Shown here one piece after another: positions 1 through 12,900 of a DNA stretch of 64,000 nt. The translations under genes and the position numbers were made by a program. The stretch's first letter is position 1, and the number at the start of each line of letters is the position of its first letter. The stretch lies in assembly GCA_907165275.2 (NCBI GenBank), contig OU015662.1:1247501-1311500 (forward strand), given 5' to 3'. The stretch comes from Zygaena filipendulae (Eukaryota; Arthropoda; Insecta; Lepidoptera; Zygaenidae). The notes below the pieces were generated by a model. It was not told the origin of the DNA, made no database searches, and saw only the letters and a program-made list of their open reading frames with translations.

Positions 1-194
1 CCATGATGTTACTAACAGAATTGATCCATGTCGATGGTCGAACTAAATGAAATTTAATTTAACCTTCTTCTTAACCTTCAAGTGTCACCGAGTCACAGCT
101 GTTATTGTTGCCCCCGCAGGCGAGTCCCCGCTGGGTGGGCGCGCGCGCCGCGGCGCAGCGTGTGCCGCGGGCGGCTCGCCGAGTTGACGGCAGC
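1..194 (+). other. mAChR-A: Intron end, 3' splice site and non-coding exon start of mAChR-A
   Basis: A pyrimidine-rich run ending in CCCCCGCAG at 111-119 is a good splice acceptor, so the first visible exon starts near 120. The reading frame is open from 120 to the ATG at 195 without an earlier ATG, so 120-194 is read as 5' UTR. An upstream coding exon outside the window cannot be excluded because the frame stays open through the acceptor. Confidence 0.65.
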
Positions 195-931
195 ATGCTC
201 ATCGCGGCCAACACCACCAGCAACCTGTCAGAGCTGGCGCTCGGCTCCGACCTCCCCACCAGCCCCTACAGCCTCGCTCAGAAGATCGTCATCGCGATCG
301 TCGCAAGCGTCCTCTCCGTGCTCACCGTGGTGGGCAACTCCATGGTGATGATCAGTTTCAAGATCGACAAGCAGCTGCAGACGATCAGCAACTACTTTCT
401 GTTCTCGCTGGCGGTCGCCGACTTCGCGGTGGGACTGATATCGATGCCGCTGTACACCATGTTCACTATATACGGCTACTGGCCGCTCGGGCCGCACGTG
501 TGCGACACGTGGCTCGCGCTCGACTATCTAGCGTCGAACGCTTCCGTGCTCAACCTGCTCATCATCAGCTTCGATAGATACTTCAGTGTGACGCGGCCGT
601 TGACGTACCGCGCTAAGAGAACTACCAGGCGCGCGACTGTGATGATTGGGGGGGCGTGGGGGTTCAGTTTGGTGCTGTGGCCGCCGTGGATATACGCGTG
701 GCCGTACATCGACGGCGAGAGGAAGGTGCCGCCGCACGAGTGCTACATACAGTTCATAGAGACGAACCAGTTCATCACGTTCGGCACCGCGATCGCCGCG
801 TTCTATGTGCCGGTGACGGTCATGTGCATACTGTACTACAGGATATGGCGGGAGACGAAGAAACGGCAGAAGGACCTGCCCAATCTGCAGGGCGGGAAGA
901 AACACGACTCCTCCAAGAGGTCCAATTCCAG
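195..931 (+). CDS. mAChR-A: mAChR-A coding exon 1: N terminus to start of loop 3 (TM1-TM5)
   Basis: Encodes residues 1-245 plus two bases of Ser246. The ATG at 195 is followed by [10 protein letters not shown], a short glycosylated extracellular tail, then TM1 near residues 31-53. The exon ends ATTCCAG before GTGAGT at 932. The base composition is strongly GC-rich against AT-rich introns, as expected of coding sequence. Confidence 0.93.
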
Positions 932-3900
932 GTGAGTGGGTACAGCCGTGTACGTAATATATGTATCACTGCAATGACTGGATTGGCGCAGAGGTCACCA
1001 CACCTCTCCGCTGGTTGAGAGGTTCCGGGTTCGATTCCCAGTGTCGGTGAACTTTGTGTTACGAACACAGGGATCCACTTTCCAGTCTGTTTGATTGATT
1101 ACCCCACACCGAACTCCAAACTTACAAATATATAAGGAAAAAAAAGGGTAATCTTGTATATACTTTTCGTTTATTATTTCGGTTATGTGCCCCATTTAGG
1201 TAAGTCTACGTCTGTTGAGATTGATGAATGTACGAGAAGGTTATACGCTCGTTCAATATTATATGAGTTCGGATCCGAGCTTGGGACTAATGTGTGGAAA
1301 AAATGTCCCGGAAAGAGGCCACCCTATAATAAGGGTTCTATAACAGTTATACCACTCACCCAACGACATATGAATCCGATAAAATTGTCATAAAATACGT
1401 CTTTGAATAAAAGGTACCATACCTAATGGACTGGACATACTTTTCTTCACACTGGAGCTGGAATATTTTAGTAGCAACTTAAATAATTCACGTAGGTTTA
1501 AATAAGTACGTGATACTGTAAATTTAAGGATACTGTTATATATGCATTTTATCCGTTAGAGGTCTTTGATCCTAGGAGAGAGGTAAAGGAGCGATAATAT
1601 ATTATTCATCGGCCAACGCTTGTGGTTACACTCCGGTGTGTTGCGGGATTCCCTTGGAGTTCCTTCGCTTTGCCGGGATTAAAACTATGAATTAAATCTT
1701 AATTCAGGAGATAAGCTACCTTCATACCAAGTTTTATTCAAATCTTTCTTATACTATATATAGGAATGCTCATTCTGACGTACAGACAGAAAAAAGAAAA
1801 AAATCCTATTATATTTTGCACTCTAGCCAGTCGCCACAAGGATTTCCCTTGTACTCGTAATGTGGGCAGACACAAAGAAGGTTTGAACCTAAAGTCTTTT
1901 TTATATAAATTGGAATAATGATGAACTCCTGTTGTCAAATAACGAAACATGTGTGACCAATTGACCCTGAGTCATTCAGTATTTAGTTCAATCCCAGAGG
2001 CAAAATTTGAGAAATGCAACTGAAAGTTGGAGCTATAGAGAACTTATGAACAGCTAGCAGCAGTATTATATACCTACTTATGAATCTTAGAGGTGACGTG
2101 GACGAAAAGTATTTTGGAGATCAGTGAACTTATCTCGTTTCATCGTATTAATCTATGCACCACTAGTAAATAGATTTGTTCATACAACCATACTTTATAC
2201 AACGTGTTAATGAATTGACCAAAAACCTAACTATTAAATTATGTCGAAAAATTTAATAGTCTCAAAAATTTATTGTACATTAGTTTGCAGTTGACCTATC
2301 TACAACATTTAAGCGCTACGCCCGTGCCTACGTGACCGATTCGATTTTTTTTGCCGAGGCGTACGCGTCAAATATTGTATTATAAATAATTTACACATGG
2401 GCTGACAAAAAATAAATAAAAATAACCTATATTAAAACATGATAAACGTCTCTATAAGTTTATTTTTTATAAGGCTTTTATTATATTAACGTCATGGATG
2501 GCTATGGAAGAGTGGGACCTACTGGCACAAGTATATTGCTTAAAAGTAGGTCCCAACAATCCGATTGTAACCTCTACTTATATAATAATAAATATTTTTG
2601 AATTTTGAATTTGAATGATGCGATCGATTCGCAAGTGGATTCGGAACAAACTACTTTCTAGTTTTCAGTCAATGCATTAACACGTTGTATAGTCCCAACT
2701 AACACTCACCAGTCACCAACCATACTGAGACGAGAGTATCTTAAGGTATTATATACTCGCAGGGCAAGTGTATCGTTACACAGCGGCGTCACGTAAAACC
2801 TAGCGAGTCGTATCTCAGACTAATGTCTTTCCCCCCCTGGGTGGGGAGGAGGCTTCATCCCATCGCCCCCACAGGTGCTAAATGCTGTACGAGATAAAAT
2901 GCAGCGAAGCCGGCTGGGATGTTTTGTGAAGTTGATGGCTCCCATTCACAGTTCCGATTACAATTTATACTTTGATCTCTTCAGGAACATTGTGATATTG
3001 CACGATAAAAATTAACGTACAGCATAGTGCTCCCCGCGTATTCGAGTTAATTCTAGAGTTTTTCAGCTAGTTTTTTATACAGCGCGTCCCACGGATATGC
3101 CACATTTTACATTTGATGTGAAATTTTGTTCAGATAAACGAAAAACTCACATTGGCGTAAGGACATACAACTGAAAATTTGTATTAAAAATGTTGAAATT
3201 CATGGTCTTCCTTTTATTTCTGACACTATGTTATTTAGCAAAAAATAATCCTTATGATGAAGCCTTTCGATCGGTATGATAAAGCTACAGGTTGATTATT
3301 TTTCTCACGTAACGTGTTCGATTCCCGGTTCAACCATGTAATTATTTAAATATGTATGACTGCAGTTTAAATTGTTATTCAAATTCAAATAATGTCTTCT
3401 TTCAGTAAAATGCTCCATCTACAATATTCAAGGTACTTTCCCTCCATGTGGCATATCCGTGGGACGCTCTGTATATAAAGTTTAATTGGTTTCTAAAACG
3501 CGAAATATTCGCAATTGTCATTTAGTGCCTTTTCACACGTACCGGTTGCCGGGTAGCCGCCGCCGGATACCGGATACCGGTTGATGCCGGCAGTATCGGC
3601 TAGAGAGTCGACAAAAGTACAGTCTCGTTCTTTAGTTTCAAAGATGGACCGTACGCACGCGCGTGATCTCGCAGACTGTACTTGGGCGACTGACCGGCCG
3701 GCGCGTCTGAAAGCTAGTTGCGTGTTCCATACACCACTGTCAGTTCGGCCGCCGGCTAACCGATGCCTGGCGACCGGACGCACAGTGGTGGTTCCGGCGC
3801 GCACCCGGCAACCGCCTGTCGGATAAATTACGCCGGAACATGTGAAAGCTATGTACCATGCCCATACACTTCAGCACCGGGTAACCAGCGCCGGCTACCC

Positions 3901-6900
3901 GGCAAACGGTACGTGTGAAAAGGCACTTAGGAATCATTATTTTGCCGTATACAATATATTTGTACATAGTATGTAAGGTAAAGTCCCCCGAGAGCCGTTT
4001 ATCTTAATTGCCGTTATTTTCAACAATCACAAACAAATTATTATCATTACACTTATGCATTGTGCTGGAGTTTCCCATATCATTACCAGCTGTCGCACTT
4101 CCTTCCGCTGATTATTGTTATTTGATGATGTAATAATTATTGTAAGACCATTAGAAAATCACAGAAGAGACCAGGTATTTCCCCCGGAGTTTCAGTCACG
4201 TGTGCTTCGGTATTTCCCCGGGAACACCTTTTTTCCGGTATAAAACGTTCGTAAATCAATCGGGAACATTTATAAATTACTAGCTGTTCCCCGCGGTTTC
4301 ACCCGCGATAAGTTCGGAGTTCCCGCGGTATTTCCAGAATAAAAAGTACCCTATGTCCTTTCATATAGGTACCCCTCAGACGAAGACTTTTTATTTCGTC
4401 TGAGAGGTACCCCTGACAACGTGTATGCAAAATTTCATAATGACCGGTAGAGCCGTTAAGGCGTGAAAGCGTAATAAACAAACAATAGTTATTTGTGCAA
4501 CAAGAGAGCAAAGTCATTTTTTGCTGCGAGTGCTGATTTTGAATCCTGAGCAAGCGAAGGATTCAACGATTGAATCACGAGCGTAGCGAGTGATTCTAAT
4601 GTTGAATCCGAAGTGTGGCGAGGGATTCAAAGACACGAGATGCAAAAAACTTTGCTCTCGTGTAACACACATAACTTTTCACTTCAGCAGCGAGAACACT
4701 TTAGGAGATAATAGTTATTTACAGGTTAAATATCAGTTTTATTTGCAGTAAATACTTATTTTCGTTTAAATACAACAATAAGTTAAAAATTCAATAAATT
4801 ACATTAAAAGACATAATTATCTTTTTACAAAATTTCTTTAGTTGACCAGCCCTTTCGAGGTTCCGATTTTGAATTCGACCTCAAAAGTCTCTCTCTCTTT
4901 CTAATGGCGGGAAAGAAAATAGAGTGTAAATGTTTCGAATTGTATGATTAACCCAAGGCTGAATAAGATATTCGCGGTTTTCTGAAAACAAAAATTAAAA
5001 AGTTACTTTGTCTCACTCAGTGAGCAAAATCGCATTTTGCTCACTGATTTCAGACAGCAAAACCTACATGTTTGAGCTACTGAAGTGAAAACTCATTTTC
5101 GCATTTATAACAGACAGACAGACAGAGTTACTTTCGCATTTATAATATTAGTAGAGATAATGATATTACTAAGTAAAGATTATATATTGTAAATTATCTT
5201 AGTATTAATCCAATATAAATAACTCAATATTGAGTGAGTATTAACAGCGGAGTTTGCATTGTGTCGCCGCGCGTTATTTATTAACAGCCATGAATAATAC
5301 ATGGAGCTACTAATTCTATGCTGTTAGGCGAAGTCGTCAGTTGCGGATTGTGTAAGCACATAATGCCTCCGTGGTTCATGTCATGTCTAATTTATGGTTA
5401 GACTATATACATATTTACTAGCTATGCCCGCGTTAATTTCGGAGTTACCGCGGGAACTCCGTCATGAAAGTACGTACCGTATGTCCTTCTCTATACCCAT
5501 GACAATGCAAAATTTCATGATGATTCGTTAACTAGTTAAGGCGTGGACGTAACAAACCCATAAACAATTAAAATCTTATTAGCATTTACCTATGCCTATG
5601 ATAGTAAGGATTTCTACTTGTCGTTGCTTTAGGGTCGACGCACACGTACCACAACCACACCACATCGCAGCATCAAAATGTGATCAGGCGCTGCAGTCTC
5701 GACATACATAACGACTGCTTATCGATCGTTTTCTGTTTTTATCTTCATAGCGATAAAACATATCGGTTTTTCGTAGTCTCTACAATTTGTACATCGATTT
5801 TTTTTCTCTATGACTTCGAGCACAACTGTCAAAATAACTATTTCTACTGATAACTTATTTCATTCATTAAGTTGGTTCCTTGTTTATTAAAATTACAACT
5901 TCTGAGTGACCCCAATATTTCTGAATAGTATCGCTGCAGCTTTTTGCATTTGCGTTGTGATACCGACAAATTGTCGATGTTGTTGTGTTTTCGCTTAGTT
6001 GCGATGTGTGGTTTATATGTTATGTGTGGTATTTGAGATATTATGTGTGTACGTAAGTGTGATTGTACGTAGTTAGTATATGGTTTACGTTGTCGTGCCG
6101 GCCACAAGTTAGCGGTGTCGCGTTGTGGCTGCGATGTGGTCGGTATCACTCACGTGGTCGATAGTAACGTCAAAATGTGTCACGTGTAAATTGTACTATT
6201 TATTTTTAATACAAAATATGCGCACGGTCACGTGTTGTGGTTGTGGTGTGGTTGCGGTACGTGTGGGTTGACCCTTAGTTAAGAACGTAGCAACTAGCAA
6301 GTAGCGATAAAAATCTGTTTCGGTACGGCCACCTAATATAAATAAATAGGGACGTAGGTATTCAAACCGCTATTTCAATAATAATTCATGCTAATATGTT
6401 AAGTACTGACGAAAATACTATAAGTAGGTATATTTAGATTAAAAAACAAAACAAAGTACGTGGAAATTCGCGGGTGAATGCCCTAACACGCAATATAGGT
6501 AATTGTTAGCAATTGTTAACCAAGTCCGTTCAGGAATTACATATTTATAACTAGCCGGTCCCCGCGGTTTCACTTCGGAGTTTCAATTTCGGAGTTTCGC
6601 GAGAATCCCGGACAAAAGGGTAATCTATGTCCTTCTTTGTACCCCTGACTATGTGTGTGCAAAATTTCATGACGATCGGTTGAGTAGTTAAGGTGTGAAA
6701 TCTTACTAAACAAACAATTAAAAACTCACTTTCACATTTCCATAGCAGGGATTAGTTAGGATAACTGGTAAAACGATTATTATATTGTATAGTAACGAAC
6801 ATTCTGTGCACTGGAAATTTTTTAAACTGCCCGTACATTTTGAATAATGCCTCATTATGGCTCGACTACATCATCGCCAAATACAGCCGATTATACGCGA

Positions 6901-9900
6901 GCACGATAGTGTAGACAGTAGAGGGCATACTCGGCTGTACTCGCCTGCGACCCGTGAATGGGCATGTTGACTAATTTTTTTTTAGCCCGTCTTGTAGATT
7001 AATAAAAAATATTGGACACGTATTTTTTCTTTTTTTACGTAATCAAAAAATAACGGCGATACATTGAGTTGGAATTTCGTGTGACGTCACTATCAGGACA
7101 GTTTATATGGCGGTTTTAGCGGTTAGTGACGTCACGACCCCCTCACCCTAAACTTTAATGCGCTTTATCTCTGTATATTTTAATTTATTTGAAAAAGCAA
7201 GAAATACGTGTCTATTGCTTTTTTGTTTTCTAACTGACGGACTAATTAGAATTTTGATTTTCAAAAGTAGTCGACATCCTGCTGGTTTTTGGGCACGCAT
7301 CAAAGGGAATCGCCTGTGATCGCGTTGAGGTGTCCACATTATCGCCGATCACACGACCAACGATCATCGGCGATAATGTAGTCCACCACAAACATAGGCG
7401 CGATACTCAATACCTCAGACCTTGGTAACACAATAAGCTACGAGTTGGCATAGGCACTTAACGTGGGAAAAACGCGAACACTCGACTTGTCCCTAACGTA
7501 ATATTAAACACATCCATTTGAGCATCGCGAGATTTTGGCACATTATGTAGGTTCTGGCCTAATTTCGCTTTTCCTTTCGAATTGCACCGTAAACCTGAAG
7601 TGTTAAGACTCATTTTAATTCTCTCCGCTTCCGGATTTACGACTCTTATGATAGAAGAGAAATGAGACGTTGATAGATCGGTGCGCCGTCGGTCGGGCTA
7701 GGCTGTCGAGATCGAAGTATGACATGTTTTATTTTTCCTAGCAAATTTTGTGTAAAAGCCCTGTATTGTGTATTATTATAATTTTCTTCCCATTAAAAAT
7801 TAAATGTACTTAAGCGGTCTGCACACATTGATAAAGGGTCTATTTTAGGAACTGCGCGTACGTAACCGCGTAAGAGCAATTTGTAAATACCGCGTAACAG
7901 CAAAACTCGCGAAATTCTAATAAGTGGTTTTTCACAAAATCTAAGTGTAAGAGTAAAACGTTATTTTCCAATAAACAAAGTTGTAAAGAACAAGCTGTTA
8001 AGTTCAGTCCGTAATAAGAATTGGAATCGCTGAGATATTAAGATTTTGCTTCCTCCTGTCAAAAAGCAAATACGCGGTTTTTACAAGTTGCTGTTACGCG
8101 GATTCGGACGCGCAGCGACGATATCACATAGTTAGAGGTATATAGTTATGTGATATATGTATATATCATTTGGCTATGATTGTGTTGAAATTTGCACATG
8201 TAGTTAGGTACATTGATTTAGTGTGCGTAATTGATGTTTACACATAGATAGGTACAAATGTGCTCATCGGTACACGTCACTACTACAGTAAAGGCAGAGC
8301 GGACTTCGTGAAATAGAACTGTAGTCTGTCTTACAGTATATTGGAAATAAATTGCGACCTGCGGGAAGTCTAAGACCACAGCAAAGCAATTATGTAACTT
8401 TTGTTGCTATCATATTACAGTTTCAATCAGAAAAATAGCGATTTTGTGATTAATCGATCATGTTTAGACAGCCTCAACTTTTGAAGCATGTTTATTTTGG
8501 TTCATTGCTAGATACTGTAGGTGTCAAAATGTGCATATTGTAATCGCAAAACCGCCTTGTTTTTGATTGGAATCGAAAAATTATAGAAACAAAAGTTACA
8601 TAATAGTTCGTCAGGTTGACAGAGGCCATCTTTTCCACAGATCAAATCATAGACAGTTTAATTTTCTTTTAACTTTCGAATCACACTTTCATGAAACTGT
8701 GATTCTGGGTAAAACTTTTTTTTTCATCAATTTCTGCCGCGTTTCACGACTGCGCAACACGAGGTCAAGTGCCCGAAAAAAGGTTTCCAATAGGTATCCG
8801 TCATCTTTGACGCCAAAAATCAAAGATGGCGTCGACGACTGAGTGTTTGCATTTTTTAGACGAATTTGTATTTTAACACTTTGTGACAAAGTGGTCTTAA
8901 TCCCCGTAGTTTGAAGGTAGAATTTATTTTTAAGCTGACGGTGTCGTTTTGTTTATGTATTTTATCTTTGATGCTCAGATCGCTACAAACCCTTGGTGTT
9001 TCAAGTAGATACTTGCTTATATTGTTTTAAGAGATATACCTATTCAATGTTATATTAACAATAGATATAGAAATAGAGATATAGTGAACGTAACCAAAGG
9101 ACACAATCCTTCAAACGGTTTTTTAATTGAGAATATTGCAACTGAAGCGAAACGATCTTAAATAAAAGCCAAGCATTTGTCACTGTCAGTGAAGTCATTT
9201 AACTTCTTCGCAGTTGAGTAATATGGGACCAAATGCTTCGGAGAAAAATACTTACATCTCCAGCAAACTATTTAGCGGTAGGTTTGTTGTTCAAGTTCAA
9301 ATTGTTGTTCAAGTCGAAGAAAATAGCCATTTAACAGACGACATAATATGTAGAGTAGGTACTATGCGTTGGATCCAGTACAATAGAACTACGGTATCTC
9401 ACCAACGTTCACAAGCCTGTCTGCCGCTTCTAAGCAATGAATAGCAGTGACTAGTGACAGCTCTATATCAATACATACTATCGCCTCTGCGGACCGTCAC
9501 ACTACTCTATGGCTCAGGAAGGACACTAGCTGTCAGCGAGCGAGACAGCGCGATACCCGCGTCTGAACACTGAAAGGGAAAGACATACAGCATTGTGTTG
9601 CGGTTCGATTGTTATAAACTTTGTATGCAGAAAGGAAACTCCATTTATGTCAAAGCGCCAGTGTGTCATGGTCAGCAAAACAGGCAGGTACCTACTTGAA
9701 TAAAAAATAAGCATCTGCCATTTTATCTTTGCTTTCGTGTGCATGTTGTGTTACTGTATAACTAATGAGGAAATAAGCACAATATTATGATTATTATGTA
9801 CACAAATTTATTGTATAAGTATTGTTGTCATTGTTGGAGAGCTTAATAAATTAATAAAATCTATATTATCAGTAGGAAATGCAAGTTTGTCTGCAATCTA

Positions 9901-12900
9901 GAAGATATTGCTGCTATAATATAAAAAATCTAAGTGTCCGTGTACGAGATAAGTAAAAAAGTAGGCTAAATGTGGTCTCGGTAATATTTACGTTCAAAGT
10001 TTCTTTCAAATCAATGAATAGTTTATGTATAATGCGCGTTCGAACACAAGGTCAAATAAACAAAATAATCATAATACCTGTAGCGAATTATTGTTTTGCA
10101 CATTCATTAGTTTTCATATTGATTATTTTATACATTTTTAAGTATTTTTTTTAAATCGTATTAAAACCACAAATGGGTATGTAGGTAAAAAATATCTAAT
10201 TTCCGTATGCCCAAATGCATTTTGGTTACCAATTAGAATTTTATGCTAGGTGAAATTGAAGACACAGGCATCCTTTGTAAGACATAATAGGCTATTTAAC
10301 TAATTTTTTTTTTAAGTCCGTCTTGTAGATTAATAAAAAATATTGGACACGTATTTTTTCTTTTTTTACGTAATCAAAAAATAACAGAGATACATCGAGT
10401 TGAAATTTCGCGTGACGTCACTAACTAGTGCAGTTTGTATGGCGGCTTGTAGCGATAAGTGACGCCACGAGCCCGCACCCTAAACTTTAATGCGCTTTAT
10501 CTCTGTGTATTTTAATTTATTTGAAAAGTAAAAAAATACGTGTCTAATGATTTTCAATTTTCTAAAAGTCAGACTAATTAAAATTTTGATTTTCAAAAGT
10601 TGTCATCATCCCTATTATATTCTATTTTTGCATTAGGGCTAAAATTACGCAAGTCGATTCTATAATTAATATTAATGCAAATATACGTATATGTTCCTAA
10701 CTACCTACTTATTGAAAATTCAAAAAAATTAGTGGATCAAATTGCATTTTCAAGTGTCAACGTTAAGTAAACAAAAACCAAATTTTAATAGACACCATAC
10801 CTATAGGTACTAATTCAAAGTAATTGCGGCTGGTCGGCACTCGGCAATGCAAACAAAATATATATATAGTTATGCCGCAAATTTAGGCTCAATGGATAGT
10901 CTTGCCTGTAATTACACCCTCTAATTTGTTAATTAGAGGGTGTAATTACAGGCAAGACTTATGTTACTTATTAGTAACATAAGTATAGAATATACATATA
11001 GATACTAGTTGTCCCCCGCGATTTCATTCGCGTTAATTTCGCAGTTCCCGCGGGAATTTCGGGAAAAAAGTACCTACTCTATGTCCTTCTTTGCACCCCT
11101 GACAGTAGTTTACGGTGATCAGCTGTTATTTGCATTAATTCTGGAGTTGCCGCGGGAATTCCGGGATAAAAACTATCTATCTCTAACTATCTTTTAAGTT
11201 GGACCATATTATATAAGTGGTTACAAAATTTTATCAAAATCGTTCAGTAGTTTAGGAGTCCATCGCGGACAAACAACGTGACACGTGATTTCACGTGTCC
11301 CATAAATGGTGAATCAAACTGCTATGGGAGGCAGCTTGACTAATGTCCTATCCATAAAAAATATAAAAAAAATAAAACGCACATGACCATCAAAAAAAAA
11401 GAATATCCAAAAAAACGGCAAAATCATCAAATTTTTCTAAGTTTCCAGCTCTAATTATCGCGTTTTGGGATAATTTGTAATTTTTTTCTGCCAATATTAA
11501 TTGTTAGAGGTTGCTTCGACTGATTGTTAACATTTTATAAAAAAAATAAATGTCTGCACTTCGAGCACAGACAATTTAATTGTTTTTTCTGAACCGAAAA
11601 ATTTTCTTGCTATTTTAACCAGCTGTAGTATAAAAAAAATCATGACAATTGATTGATTAGCGAGGCCTCGGTGACCTGCTGCGCCAATCCGGTCGTAAAT
11701 AGTTATAGAAGTGGTCCGTAGTTACAAAGTTTAATTAACAACTACCTAATTAAATAAACATCAAAATAAATAATTAATCAATTCATGCTGTGATTCCGTG
11801 TAGGTAATTAAGTAAATTAAAATATCACAGCTACATTAATCCGACTTATACGAGTACATAATAATATATTCCTTGTATAGTTCCTACTGGAATTTGTAAT
11901 CGCACCTCTGGGCTTACACGTCTTGTTTCCCCCAATTCACCTACCACTCACCCCCTGTTCACCTCCTATATTCACCTATAAAACCTTCACCCATTACTTT
12001 TCCCTCTCGGAAAACGCACAAGCTTTCCCGCCGTACACAATTTATGATCAGTCTCACAAAATAAATTGAATAATCTTAAGAACGATTCTAAACATTATTA
12101 AAACAAAAAAAGAAACAATTTCGCTGAAAGCATTGAATCACTTACGTCGTTTTTGATATAATGCCCACGTAAGAATCGCACTGTGCGATTTTGCTGGAGT
12201 TGAAAACCTACTTTCAGTTCGATAGCAGAAGATTCAAAACCGTATAGCGTATTGTTTGCACTTATCACTATTTGCGGGAATTGTACCTACTTATTGCGAG
12301 TTTCTCTACGAGGTCTCGTCTGAAGGTTATGTTGGCGGAATTTACATTCCTATTTATATGAAATTTGGGACTGTTTTGAATTGGAGCTGGTATTGCGTTT
12401 GTGTTATTTCAAAAGTGTGTTTTTGGCCGGCACTCGGCGGGGCGAAATCGTTTTTCGTATAAGAATTAAGACGGTTCATCGAGATGTTTTTACGTCTTCG
12501 TTTTTTGCGCTTTTGTATACCTACTTAACGTACGGTTGATTTTTTGGGACCATTAATTTTAAATTTATATGATAAAAAAGGGTCACAAGTAATTGTGCTG
12601 TTTCACTCAGACCATGAGGTAGTTTTCAGCTACAGACTTCATTTAAAAAACTTGTACTTTTCTCTCAAGTGCAGTGATCATTTGACTTTGATATTGAAGT
12701 AAACGTAAAATTGTACAAAATGTTTGTCTGTAAACGATTTTCCTAACCCGCTTGATAATGCTTGTTTATATTGTTATGTTAACAAACTGACGGTTTTCAC
12801 AATGGGCTAGATGAGGTCCGTATTCCAGAAGGTTACTCAAGTCATGAATCTAGTTTTAAAACTAATATAGGTAAAGCTTTAATTTTAGATCCTTACTTGA

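Noticed and set aside
528..905. Open frames on the - strand across mAChR-A exon 1
   Set aside because: They are the antisense shadow of a GC-rich conserved exon and show no domain.
968..1145. A tRNA gene suggested by boxes A and B
   Set aside because: Cloverleaf stems do not form, and reverse copies with the same non-tRNA body show that it is a SINE.
3493..3804. 103-codon frame on the - strand and 81-codon frame on the + strand
   Set aside because: Both lie mainly inside the TTA-flanked Harbinger-like MITE and consist of its GC-rich repeats.
5844..6149. 101-codon frame on the - strand
   Set aside because: It lies inside the 643-bp TIR element; the composition is low complexity and no domain was seen.
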